DNA from: Pontiellaceae bacterium
Lineage (GTDB): Bacteria > Verrucomicrobiota > Kiritimatiellia > Kiritimatiellales > Pontiellaceae
NCBI GenBank assembly: GCA_016937945.1
Contig: JAFGVP010000073.1
Coordinates: 1-64,000, forward strand
Length of the DNA: 64,000 nt
Direction: 5' to 3'
Shown one piece after another: positions 28,494 through 36,524 of the stretch. The position numbers and the translations under genes were made by a program. The notes beneath the pieces are model-generated. The model was given only the letters and a program-made list of their open reading frames with translations. It was not told the DNA's origin and ran no database searches. The first letter of the stretch is position 1; the number at the start of each line of letters is the position of its first letter.

Positions 28494-29183
28494 TCACGGA
28501 CAATAGCGGTATCCCACGCCATGTACCGTGCGCAACGCCGATGGATTGGCCGGATCGGCCTCCATTTTCTTGCGCAGCTTGGAAACATGCTGGTCCAGCG
28601 TACGGGTCGTACCGAAATAGCCGACGCCCCAAACCGCATCAAGCAGTTGATTGCGTGACAGCACCTCGCCGGCATGCTCATGGAAAAAACGGATCAGCTC
28701 CAGTTCGCGGTGCGACAGCGGTTCGCTATTTCCGGCCATGGAAATCGTGTAGGCCCGGCAGTCAACCGTGGCCGCCCCGAAGGAAAAAGTATCCGGAATC
28801 GACGATGTCGGATTGGTTTCTCCGGCGCGACGCAAGACCGCTTCCACGCGGGCGAGCAGTTCATGTACGCCAAACGGTTTGGTCACATAATCATCAGCGC
28901 CTAGCTGCAGGCCGACGACCTTGTCAATCTCTTCGCCTTTCGCAGTAAGCATGATGATCGGCACCCGGCTGTCTGACTTGCGGATTTCGCGGCATACATC
29001 ATACCCGCTCTTTTCCGGCATCATGACATCCAGCAGAACCAGATCGAAACGCCCCGCCGCATACTGCCCCAACGCAGTCGCGCCGTCACCGACCGCGCAC
29101 ACATCAAATCCGTCGCTCTCAAACAGATCAATCAGTCCGGCGCGAATGTTGGCATCATCTTCTGCAATCAGAATTTTCTTCAT
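28494..29183 (-). CDS. OmpR-type response regulator, last gene of the sortase locus
   Basis: 229 residues from the ATG at 29183, which overlaps the sensor kinase stop (ATGA) and has GGAG upstream. The receiver (1-120) has acidic residues in IAEDDAN, the phospho-acceptor Asp in LVLLDVMMPEKSG and the conserved Lys in DDYVTKPFG. The winged-helix DNA-binding domain (130-229) has LSHRELELIRFF and RTLDQHVSKLRKKM. It pairs with the upstream kinase. The TTACA direct repeats at 32223-32248 are a plausible target. Confidence 0.94.
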   Translation of the reverse strand: MKKILIAEDDANIRAGLIDLFESDGFDVCAVGDGATALGQYAAGRFDLVLLDVMMPEKSGYDVCREIRKSDSRVPIIMLTAKGEEIDKVVGLQLGADDYVTKPFGVHELLARVEAVLRRAGETNPTSSIPDTFSFGAATVDCRAYTISMAGNSEPLSHRELELIRFFHEHAGEVLSRNQLLDAVWGVGYFGTTRTLDQHVSKLRKKMEADPANPSALRTVHGVGYRYCP

Positions 29184-30793
29184 CGGTTCTCCACTCCCGG
29201 AACGGTCATGACAAAGCAGGCCCCGCCGCATTCGGCCTCGTGATATTCCAGCGCCCCGCCCAGATCCGTAATCAGCCGGCGCGACAGACTCAGCCCCAAA
29301 CCGCTGCCCTGACTGCTCGCCGTGATCGAATCATCAATGCGGTAAAAGCGTTCATAGATTTTCCGGCGATGCTCCTTTGCAATACCGGGTCCGGCGTCGG
29401 CCACGGCAATCCGGAATCCGCCGGATGCCTCGGCAAGCTCAATCGTCAGCCGGCCGCCGGCCGCCGCATATTTGACGGCATTATCAATCAGGTTCAGCAG
29501 CACCTGCTGGACGGCGTCGCGATCCGATTTAACCATGGCCGTAACATTCGGAAGAACGACCGACAGCTCCATGCCGGCCTCGCCAATCCGGATGCGCTGC
29601 GACGCCACCGTTTCCGAAACAACCTCGCACAGATCAAAATGGCTGATCCGGTATTGTTTCCGGTTCTGTTCCAGCCGACTGAAATCGAGCACATTATTCA
29701 CCAACCGCGAAAGCCGCTCACTTTCCGAGGCAATGGTTTTCAGATAACGGCCACGCTTTTCGATATCGCTTACGCGCCCCTCGCCAAGCAACTCGGCATA
29801 CATCCGGATCGTGGTCAGCGGCGTTTTGAGCTCGTGCGAAACATTGGATACAAACGTCGTTTTCTGCTGAGCTTCCAGCCGGTTCCGAACCGTTTCGCGC
29901 AGCAGCAGTCCGCCGGCGGAAAAGAGCACAATGAAGAGAATGAAAACAAGCAGGCCGGAAAGCAGCGCATAGCGTTGCGCCGCGGGACCTAACGCTCCGT
30001 CCGTCGTATGCAGCGCAAGCTCCCAATGCGGAAGCGCCGGACCCACCGGAACCGACAGCACCGCGGAAGTGCCGGATGTCTCGGCGATGGATCCCGACTG
30101 CATGATGCGGCGCCCGCTGCCATCCAGCAACAGGATCATTCGCCCGTCCACAATATCGAGGGGCATCGCCTGCTGCAGCTCGCAAAGCAGCATGGCCATT
30201 TCCAGTTCGACTCCATAGCGCAGGCCGTCGCGCTCCATCCAACCGATCATGCCGAGCCGGTTTTCCCAGTACCACGGAATCCAGCCGCTATGCATCGGCG
30301 GGTTCCAACCGCGGGATCGGGAAAACAGCCGTCTCGAAACCGGCGCCGCATATTCATCTTCCTGAACCACCTCGTCCCATCCGTGCGTTCCATCAAACAA
30401 CGTGCTGTAACGAATCAGGAATCCCTGCTCCTCCTTCGTCAGAGGCTCCGAATCATTCGGAAGCAGAAGATCGTTTGCGCCGCGCCAGACAAACACGTTG
30501 CGGACCAGCGGATTGGTCCGCTCCATCTCGCGCAGGGTATCGCGCAACGCGGAGGCAGGAATCGATTCAAGCGAGCGCATCAGTCCATCCTGAACCGCGG
30601 AAACCGCCAGTTCCAGCTGCTCCGCCCGGTTCTGCAGACGGAGTTCTTCGGTCTCGCGAACGGAACTGTCGAGCCGGGCCTGTTCCCGCGAAAGCAGACG
30701 CGCCGCCACTCCCGCTATAATCGCCGCGGAGAGCAGCAGCAACACCCCGTACAGAATGACCGGTGACTTCCTAATAGGAGGACCCCCGTTCAC
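29180..30793 (-). CDS. Sensor histidine kinase with large periplasmic domain
   Basis: 537 residues. Membrane segments are at about 11-31 and 275-298, enclosing a periplasmic domain of roughly 240 residues with no recognised fold. Then come HisKA with His in FVSNVSHELKTPLTTIRMYAE and an ATPase domain (VADAGPGIA, GSGLGLSLSRRL). The start is a GTG at 30793, 23 bp inside the upstream von Willebrand gene; a start slightly further in is possible. It is translationally coupled to both neighbours, so it should sense something about the von Willebrand/sortase machinery in the periplasm. Confidence 0.88.
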   Translation of the reverse strand: MNGGPPIRKSPVILYGVLLLLSAAIIAGVAARLLSREQARLDSSVRETEELRLQNRAEQLELAVSAVQDGLMRSLESIPASALRDTLREMERTNPLVRNVFVWRGANDLLLPNDSEPLTKEEQGFLIRYSTLFDGTHGWDEVVQEDEYAAPVSRRLFSRSRGWNPPMHSGWIPWYWENRLGMIGWMERDGLRYGVELEMAMLLCELQQAMPLDIVDGRMILLLDGSGRRIMQSGSIAETSGTSAVLSVPVGPALPHWELALHTTDGALGPAAQRYALLSGLLVFILFIVLFSAGGLLLRETVRNRLEAQQKTTFVSNVSHELKTPLTTIRMYAELLGEGRVSDIEKRGRYLKTIASESERLSRLVNNVLDFSRLEQNRKQYRISHFDLCEVVSETVASQRIRIGEAGMELSVVLPNVTAMVKSDRDAVQQVLLNLIDNAVKYAAAGGRLTIELAEASGGFRIAVADAGPGIAKEHRRKIYERFYRIDDSITASSQGSGLGLSLSRRLITDLGGALEYHEAECGGACFVMTVPGVENR

Positions 30794-32117
30794 TCTTCTG
30801 CTGATTAAAGATCCAGAAACTGCTGGTCCGCATTGATTTCCGACCCTCCTTATTCAGCTCCTGCTGGTTTTCAATATCCTTGGCCTGCTGCTGCATCTCC
30901 GCCGCCTGTGCCTCCAACTCCGGCAGTGAATTTTGCTCGGCAAACAGGGCCAGGTTTGCGCTGTTTACATAGAGAGTCTGTGCGGCGGCTTTATAATCCT
31001 GTTGGTCTGCATAATCGATGGCCTGCTCCTGCGCCACAGCCACTTCATTCAGCAGCACCTCTTTCTTCACCGCAACGTTCATGTTCCGGTCGACATCCTC
31101 GTTGTCCGCGCTGTAGCGTACCATTGCCTGACCGGAGCTGTTTGCCGGACGATTGGCGATCATGTCCTGATACGCACAGCGAGCCGCGGCAATCTGGCGG
31201 ACTTCGCCTTCGGCTCCGATGGGAAGCTCCACCTCAATGAGGGCATATTTCTGCTGGCCGCCGTAGAGCTGGTTCAGGGAAACTTCCACATGATCATTCC
31301 CGACGCGGCCGTCCCGGCCGATAATACGCAGCGGTCGAATGCCTTCCGGAAATTCCACATCAATCGTCACCTTGCCGGCAACCACGCTCAGCACATCGCC
31401 CAGCTCGGAAGCAAAGATGCGCGGCAGGTCGACACTCGATTCCACGAAATAGGTATTTCCATCGCTGTTCTGCGCCATCTGCGCCATGAGGTCTTCGTTA
31501 TAATCCGTACCCACCCCGATCGTCGTCACGGAGATTCCTTCCTTGCGAAGCGCCGTACCCAGCCGACCGAGTTCCGCCGGAGTTGAAGGCCCTACGTTTG
31601 CCAGTCCGTCCGACAGTAGCAGAATGCGGTTTACATAACGCCCGTCGAGATGCTTGCGGACTTCGGAAGCCCCCTGGCTCACGCCGGCAAACAGCGCCGT
31701 ACTCCCGCCGGCCGTTACCGACCGGATACGCCCTTCGATCCACTCCGTATTCGCCGCACTCTGAGCCGGCACAACGGTTGTGACCTGATCGTCATACGTC
31801 ACCAGCGAAAAGATATCCTCCGGCCCGAGCCTCAGCAGTGCCGCAATCGCCGCCTCACGCGCCTTGTCAATTTTCTGCCCGCCCATGGAACCGGAACGGT
31901 CCATCACGATAGTCAGATTCACCGGCGGCCGCTTGTTCAGCTTCGGGGCTTTGGGCGCATCCAGCGTAACCTTGACCACCGCCGTCTGCCGACTGCCGGA
32001 AAGCACCACAGGATGATCCATCTCCACTCGACAGACCACGTTCGACTCCGCCTGTGCGCTCCATGCGCCGGCCATCGCGACCGCCGCCGCCAGAAACTGT
32101 TTTGCCAATACCTTCAT
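30771..32117 (-). CDS. Exported von Willebrand factor A domain protein
   Basis: 448 residues; the second of two adjacent ATG codons (32117) best fits the GGAGG site. The signal peptide ends near WSAQAES. The vWA domain (about 65-240) has an intact metal-ion site: DRSGSMGG, a Thr in TAGGSTALFAG and LLSDGLANVG. It continues with a beta-rich region and a helical, Gln/Glu-rich C-terminus (about 375-448). The layout resembles the YfbK-like family. It has no C-terminal membrane segment and no sorting signal, so it is probably a soluble periplasmic partner. It lies between the sortase and the sensor kinase, overlapping the latter. Confidence 0.85.
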   Translation of the reverse strand: MKVLAKQFLAAAVAMAGAWSAQAESNVVCRVEMDHPVVLSGSRQTAVVKVTLDAPKAPKLNKRPPVNLTIVMDRSGSMGGQKIDKAREAAIAALLRLGPEDIFSLVTYDDQVTTVVPAQSAANTEWIEGRIRSVTAGGSTALFAGVSQGASEVRKHLDGRYVNRILLLSDGLANVGPSTPAELGRLGTALRKEGISVTTIGVGTDYNEDLMAQMAQNSDGNTYFVESSVDLPRIFASELGDVLSVVAGKVTIDVEFPEGIRPLRIIGRDGRVGNDHVEVSLNQLYGGQQKYALIEVELPIGAEGEVRQIAAARCAYQDMIANRPANSSGQAMVRYSADNEDVDRNMNVAVKKEVLLNEVAVAQEQAIDYADQQDYKAAAQTLYVNSANLALFAEQNSLPELEAQAAEMQQQAKDIENQQELNKEGRKSMRTSSFWIFNQQKSERGSSY

Positions 32118-32222
32118 CATGCACCTCCATGCTAGAAGATTCCCGACGTTGTGTCACGGGTCGTCCGCAACTGATCAACGAAGGAAAGGTAGCCGGCCGT
32201 ACAGCAGAAATGGTCACAGGCA

Positions 32223-32248
32223 TGTAAAACGTTTGTAAAAATATGTAA
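32223..32248 (-). promoter_or_regulatory. Direct-repeat site, probable response-regulator binding
   Basis: On the minus strand TTACA occurs three times (32244-32248, 32234-32238, 32223-32227) with 10- and 11-bp periods, the spacing used by OmpR/PhoB-type regulators. It lies 106-131 bp before the second von Willebrand gene, in the 146-bp gap behind the sortase gene. Confidence 0.45.
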
Positions 32249-32263
32249 CGGCACCGAACCAGC

Positions 32264-32791
32264 TCAGACCGGTTCGGCAACAGCAACAAACCGATCCGGC
32301 GCCGGACCGATGAAGCGGAATGGATAGCAGGTCAAAAGCAGGACGCATTCATGTTTTGACTGCTCCTGAAGAAAAGATTCCACCTCCTGCTTTGCGCAGA
32401 TATGAATCCGCCGAACGCGATACACCGCAACAGATCCATCGCGGGTTTCAATCAGGACTTCATCACCCTCTTTAATAGCATTCAATTCCCTAAAATGGGT
32501 GTCGCGATGCGCCATGATCAACGTCGCCAAACCGATCGACTCACTCCCCGGAAACCGGGACAGGTTTTCTCTATCTACGCCGGTCAGTACCAGCTGGCTG
32601 ATGTTTGCAGCAGGAATCTCCAGCCACAGGGAGGGTTCTCCATGCAGTCCCAATGCAGGCTCATTGCAGCAACAATTCCAGATTACAGCCGCATTCCACA
32701 TCAACCAGCCACGCTTCAGGCGCGAACCCACAGGACAGGCCGACACCGCCAGCCCTGCAATCAGCAACAGCAGCCATGCCCTACGCCGCAC
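32264..32791 (-). CDS. Sortase (small, class D/GN-like transpeptidase)
   Basis: 175 residues from a GTG at 32791, placed by GGAG five bases upstream. An N-terminal membrane anchor (MRRRAWLLLLIAGLAVSAC) leads into the sortase barrel. The catalytic triad is visible: His in LIMAHRDTHFREL, Cys in LLTCYPFRF and Arg in PAPDRFVAV. Sortases cleave a C-terminal signal and join the protein to an acceptor. In Gram-negatives a small sortase is typically paired with one dedicated VIT/vWA substrate, and the VIT/vWA gene here overlaps this start by 11 bases. The final acceptor in such cells is unknown. Length is typical of this small type. Confidence 0.92.
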   Translation of the reverse strand: MRRRAWLLLLIAGLAVSACPVGSRLKRGWLMWNAAVIWNCCCNEPALGLHGEPSLWLEIPAANISQLVLTGVDRENLSRFPGSESIGLATLIMAHRDTHFRELNAIKEGDEVLIETRDGSVAVYRVRRIHICAKQEVESFLQEQSKHECVLLLTCYPFRFIGPAPDRFVAVAEPV

Positions 32792-34751
32792 GTACGCTCC
32801 TTCGCCACAGCAGTGCGGCAAGAAGAATCAAAATCCCGAGAACCAGTTGCAGGGCTTCCTGAGTTGCAGTGGCGTACATCTGCCAGCCCTTCGGTGCCTC
32901 CACGGGAACGCGGACAGAAATCAGTTCGCCATCGCGGTTCACCACCTGTTCTTCGACGGCAACGCGCGATGTAAACCGGGTGACCAGCTGATGTTTCAAC
33001 GCAATGCGAATGACCGCCTGTTTCAATTCGTTGCCCACCACCTCATCATCGGTCTGCATCAGCTGAACCATCAGATCTTTGATCTGCATGCGGCCGTAAA
33101 GTGTATCGATTGCATCGTGTTGCTCGGTAGCGTGGTGTTCGAGATCGATTACATATTCCTGATGTTCGCCATCGATCTGGCCGATCACTTTCACCCGTCC
33201 TTCAAATCCGCCGGGGGCATAAGCGGCGACCTGTAGCGGACGGCCATAAAAGATATCCGGGCACCGCATCGGATAGGTATTCACTTCGGCCCCTTCCCAT
33301 TCCAGTTCCACATCAGTCAGCACAGGAGCATCCAGTGTCTGGAAAAAGTCGGCCATTACCTCGCCTATGTCTTCATGTGATCGAATGAAGCGCGACTGCC
33401 CGCGACCGACCTCAGCCATCCGATGCATCAGGAATTCATTGGGCGCACTGCCGATACCGAAGGTAAACAGCCGGGTATTGCCCAGCTCCTTTGACAGCAG
33501 ATTGATCAACGATTCCTCGTTACCGACATCGCCATCGGTCAGGAAAACCACCAACGGCATGCGACTGCCTGTATCGCCCATCAGCGAAAGCACATATGAA
33601 AGCGCCGACTGCATTTCCGTTCCGCCGTCGGCCGTCAGGTTGGCAATATATTCGCGCGCACCGGCCAGTTTGTCCGGCGAGGCATCGCGCAGGTCCGGAC
33701 TGAACCCGCTGTAGTTATCGGCAAACCGGACCACAGTAAAACGGTCTTCGGGATTCAGGATGTCCAGACATTTACGCAGGCCGGCCCGGGCCTGACTGAT
33801 GGAATCGCCGGACATGGAACCGCTGGTGTCGATCAGGAATATAACATCCTTCGGCAACGCCTTGTGCTTTCGCTCCCGTCCTATCGGAGGAAATACGCTC
33901 AGCAATCCGTACATCTCGTCACCCACCGACTGAACAAACGTAACAGCTGGTGCCTCATTGGCTCGCAACTGCACGGCAAGACTGAACTCACAATCGGGGC
34001 GAATCACGTCCTGCCCAGGCATGATGCGATAGCAGTCATGACCTTCATCATGAACCTGAATAGCATGAGTGCTGGAGGTGACCGTCCTTACCGGAAGTCC
34101 GTTGAGCGTTACATCAATACTCAACCGGTGACCGGAATCAAGACAGGGATACAGAACCGGAGGATTCAGGCGAGCGGCATCTTCCACCACCGTTTCCGGT
34201 TGCAGGTTTTCATCATACTTGAAGGGAATGTACCGCTCGCCCACAACCGTCGGAAACGTAATGTCATACCGGTCTTTTTGAAACCGCAACGCTTCGACAT
34301 ACGAAAAACAGATATCCACCGATTCACCCGGCATAAGGTTGGCCACGGACGTCGTAAAGAGGTTGGGCCGCTCCTGTTCAAGCAGGGCCGTATGGCGTCC
34401 TTCGGCCTTTGCCTGTTCATAAACCGCCTTCGCCTCTTCCTTCTCCCGTACAGTGCTCCTGACAACCCGGTCTTTTAACCGCAGTTCGAACCCGTCCACC
34501 GCCGCCTCCGACGGCAGAGGGAAAATATACACCGCTTCAAGCGGTCGATCCGCCGGATTGGTAAACCGCTGAATCACTTCTGTGCGTGCAATCCCTGCTG
34601 TAACGTCGATGTGTACCTCCGTCTTTTTCAACGGCAGCACAACCAACGCTTCGTTAGTGGTCGCCGGCGAAAACAGCACGCCGGCAATTTCCTGATCAGC
34701 GTGACCGAGCATGGTGGCGAACAGGGAAACCAGCATCATCCATTTTTTCAT
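32781..34751 (-). CDS. VIT and von Willebrand domain protein, probable sortase substrate
   Basis: 656 residues. A signal peptide (MKKWMMLVSLFATMLGHA) precedes a VIT domain (about 40-165: HIDVTAGIARTEVIQRFTNP and AVYIFPLPSEAAVDGFEL). The vWA domain (about 300-470) has the metal site DTSGSMSGDS and VFLTDGDVGNE. The C-terminus has a tripartite sorting signal: YATATQ, a hydrophobic helix, then RRSVRAA. In the proteobacterial sortase-target family a motif like LPxTAT is usual; here LP is replaced by MY. It overlaps creD (ATGA) upstream and the sortase downstream. It is probably exported and handled by the sortase. Confidence 0.92.
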   Translation of the reverse strand: MKKWMMLVSLFATMLGHADQEIAGVLFSPATTNEALVVLPLKKTEVHIDVTAGIARTEVIQRFTNPADRPLEAVYIFPLPSEAAVDGFELRLKDRVVRSTVREKEEAKAVYEQAKAEGRHTALLEQERPNLFTTSVANLMPGESVDICFSYVEALRFQKDRYDITFPTVVGERYIPFKYDENLQPETVVEDAARLNPPVLYPCLDSGHRLSIDVTLNGLPVRTVTSSTHAIQVHDEGHDCYRIMPGQDVIRPDCEFSLAVQLRANEAPAVTFVQSVGDEMYGLLSVFPPIGRERKHKALPKDVIFLIDTSGSMSGDSISQARAGLRKCLDILNPEDRFTVVRFADNYSGFSPDLRDASPDKLAGAREYIANLTADGGTEMQSALSYVLSLMGDTGSRMPLVVFLTDGDVGNEESLINLLSKELGNTRLFTFGIGSAPNEFLMHRMAEVGRGQSRFIRSHEDIGEVMADFFQTLDAPVLTDVELEWEGAEVNTYPMRCPDIFYGRPLQVAAYAPGGFEGRVKVIGQIDGEHQEYVIDLEHHATEQHDAIDTLYGRMQIKDLMVQLMQTDDEVVGNELKQAVIRIALKHQLVTRFTSRVAVEEQVVNRDGELISVRVPVEAPKGWQMYATATQEALQLVLGILILLAALLWRRSVRAA

Positions 34752-36082
34752 CGAACGACTCCTTCCGGTTTAACGCCGATGGCGTACCAATCCACCTTAC
34801 GGGTAATCAGCATGGCGCCGGCCATCAACCCAAACAGCAGGACCGATCCGGCAATCAGAGCGTGGTCTTCCGACTGCAGCAAAGCAAACAACGCGGCATA
34901 AAGCAGGGAAAGCAGGGCACCGAACGATAGACCGCGGCGGGCCGACCGCATCACGTTGCACAGATAAAAGCTGATCAGACCAATGGTTGCCAGGCTGGCC
35001 AGGCCATAGGAAATGCCGAAGCCGACATGCTCCGACAGACTGAGCAGGAGAAGGAAGAAAACAGCCTGGGCCAGCCCGACAAATCCATACTGCACCGGAT
35101 GAATCCGAAGATCCTCCAGCATTTCAAAAAGGAAGAACGCAGAAAAGGTGATGAAGATAAACAGGAAGCCATACTTCAGCGCGCGGTCCGTCAACGGATA
35201 GGGATTGACCGGATCAATCAGGCTCACGCCCATTTGCTGCATCCGGGAGGGCGCCCCGTCGAGCATGGCCTGCTGAGCGGAACAGGCCAGTCCGTTCACG
35301 TTCCACTCCGCAGCAAATCCGTCGTCAGAGACCGTGCGATCGGTCGCCAGAAAATCGCCGATAAAGCTCGGATGTGGCCATGAGGAATTCAGACGAATGC
35401 AATTTTCCGAACCGATCGGAACAAAGGTCAGCGAGCCCATGCCGTACAGATCCAGATCCATCGAAAAATCAAAGGTCTGTCCCGCCAGGGATTCCGGGTC
35501 CGGCAGCTCGGCGTGAACACCGCTCGAGGCATTTGACAGCAGACTTCCCGCTTCGACTTTGAGCGGTCGGTTGTTCCACGACAGCGCGGACACATGGGAA
35601 ATTCCGCGCGGGTCCGCAATCATGAAGCCGGCGGACGCCGAGATCAGTTCCACGCGGGAAGCCTCTTTCTCCGCCAGCGGCTCAAGCAGGGGAAATGTCA
35701 CCGCTCCTGAGAGGAGTCCTTCACTCTGGAACACATTGGCCTTAAAGATGCCCCGGTAGCGCTCCTGCACCGCCATTCCGCCTTCATAGCTGAAGCTTTC
35801 CGGGAAGACGAGAACCGTCCGTTCCTCGCTTCGCTCCTTGTCGTACCAGCCATCCTTGCTCGCACTGTAAAGTCGTTCGTTCCAGGTTTCTCGATAGACC
35901 AGTGTAAAAACCGGCCCTGAAATTTTCTGTTCACCGGCATAGCTCCCCGCGATATCCCGTTCCACTTCATACTGTCGCTGACGCCGCTCCATCGTCAGTC
36001 CGCCGATTGATGACAGAATGAACAGCAGGATCAGTGCGATCCCGCCAAGCACGATTAACTTTATTCCCACTCTCCATTGCAT
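34748..36082 (-). CDS. creD: CreD family inner-membrane protein
   Basis: 444 residues. An N-terminal membrane helix (IKLIVLGGIALILLFILSSIGGL) and the family signature MERRQRQYEVERDIAGSY are followed by a periplasmic domain (about 45-290) and five or six C-terminal helices (FLFIFITFSAFFLFEMLEDLRIHPVQYGFVGLAQ is characteristic). In enteric bacteria creD is the main target of CreBC and affects the envelope and beta-lactam response; its biochemical role is not known. AAGGAGG precedes the ATG, and a CreB-type binding site lies 53 bp upstream. It is the first gene of the stretch running into the sortase. Confidence 0.95.
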   Translation of the reverse strand: MQWRVGIKLIVLGGIALILLFILSSIGGLTMERRQRQYEVERDIAGSYAGEQKISGPVFTLVYRETWNERLYSASKDGWYDKERSEERTVLVFPESFSYEGGMAVQERYRGIFKANVFQSEGLLSGAVTFPLLEPLAEKEASRVELISASAGFMIADPRGISHVSALSWNNRPLKVEAGSLLSNASSGVHAELPDPESLAGQTFDFSMDLDLYGMGSLTFVPIGSENCIRLNSSWPHPSFIGDFLATDRTVSDDGFAAEWNVNGLACSAQQAMLDGAPSRMQQMGVSLIDPVNPYPLTDRALKYGFLFIFITFSAFFLFEMLEDLRIHPVQYGFVGLAQAVFFLLLLSLSEHVGFGISYGLASLATIGLISFYLCNVMRSARRGLSFGALLSLLYAALFALLQSEDHALIAGSVLLFGLMAGAMLITRKVDWYAIGVKPEGVVR

Positions 36083-36134
36083 ACCCAGCCTCCTTGGTTA
36101 TGCGAAGAGACTGCCACGCTCTTTTGAAGGCCGT

Positions 36135-36161
36135 ATGAACTGAATGTGAAATGGAGGTGAA
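36135..36161 (-). promoter_or_regulatory. CreB-type binding site upstream of creD
   Basis: On the minus strand TTCAC-N6-TTCAC-N6-TTCAT (36157-36161, 36146-36150, 36135-36139). This matches the published E. coli cre tag TTCACnnnnnnTTCAC with a third half-site in the same 11-bp phase. It ends 53 bp before the creD start codon. Confidence 0.75.
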
Positions 36162-36173
36162 AAAAGGATTATT

Positions 36174-36245
36174 CAGCCACAAAGGGCACAAGAAACCCAA
36201 AACATGGCATTCGTAATCCATGCTACCCTTTGTGTCTTTTGTGGC
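36174..36245. repeat. Hairpin repeat, CCACAAAGGGCACA type
   Basis: GCCACAAAGGGCACAAGAAA at the left pairs with the inverted sequence ending CTTTTGTGGC at the right. CATGG and CCATG form an inner stem. It starts a 440-bp creC-creD gap (36083-36524) that holds this repeat, the next two repeats and the CreB site, but no gene. Confidence 0.65.
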
Positions 36246-36305
36246 AAAATAATCTACCCCTCAACCGGGACGAAGAAACGCAGCGCGGCATTGCCACAAC
36301 CGGGG

Positions 36306-36382
36306 TTCACCACAGAGGACACCGAGGAACACAGAGGAATACCCTCCGCGACCTCTATGCCCTCTAGCGGAGCGGTTGGTAA
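36306..36382. repeat. Hairpin repeat, CACAGAGGACACCGAGG type
   Basis: The left half reads ACCACAGAGGACACCGAGG with a second AACACAGAGG unit. The right half holds CCTCTATGCCCTCT and GGTTGGT as an imperfect complement. Such 'accacagaggacacagagg' hairpins are widespread intergenic elements in many bacterial groups; their role is not settled. Confidence 0.55.
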
Positions 36383-36423
36383 AAACCTGCCGGAAAGACA
36401 GGAAAATGACGGATAACCGTACA

Positions 36424-36461
36424 GACGCAAAGAGGCTCTCTTTCTTCGCGGCTTTGCGGTC
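36424..36461. repeat. Hairpin repeat, CGCAAAG type
   Basis: GACGCAAAG (36424-36432) pairs imperfectly with CTTTGCGGTC (36452-36461), with a CTCTCTTTCTTCG loop region. It is the third inverted repeat in this gap and lies just past the creC stop region. Confidence 0.55.
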
Positions 36462-36524
36462 ATGAACTCCATTCCACCTGCGGCGCGCCCGGAGATCGCG
36501 CCCTACCTTATGGTGAAGAACACC

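Noticed and set aside
27254-28681. A 475-codon frame opposite the sugar dehydrogenase gene
   Set aside because: The plus strand carries the signal peptide, haem site and propeller motifs; the opposite frame has none.
29180-30793. Naming the sensor kinase and regulator as the proteobacterial sortase-dedicated pair
   Set aside because: The layout is similar, but the kinase periplasmic domain cannot be assigned to that family by eye; a profile search would be needed.
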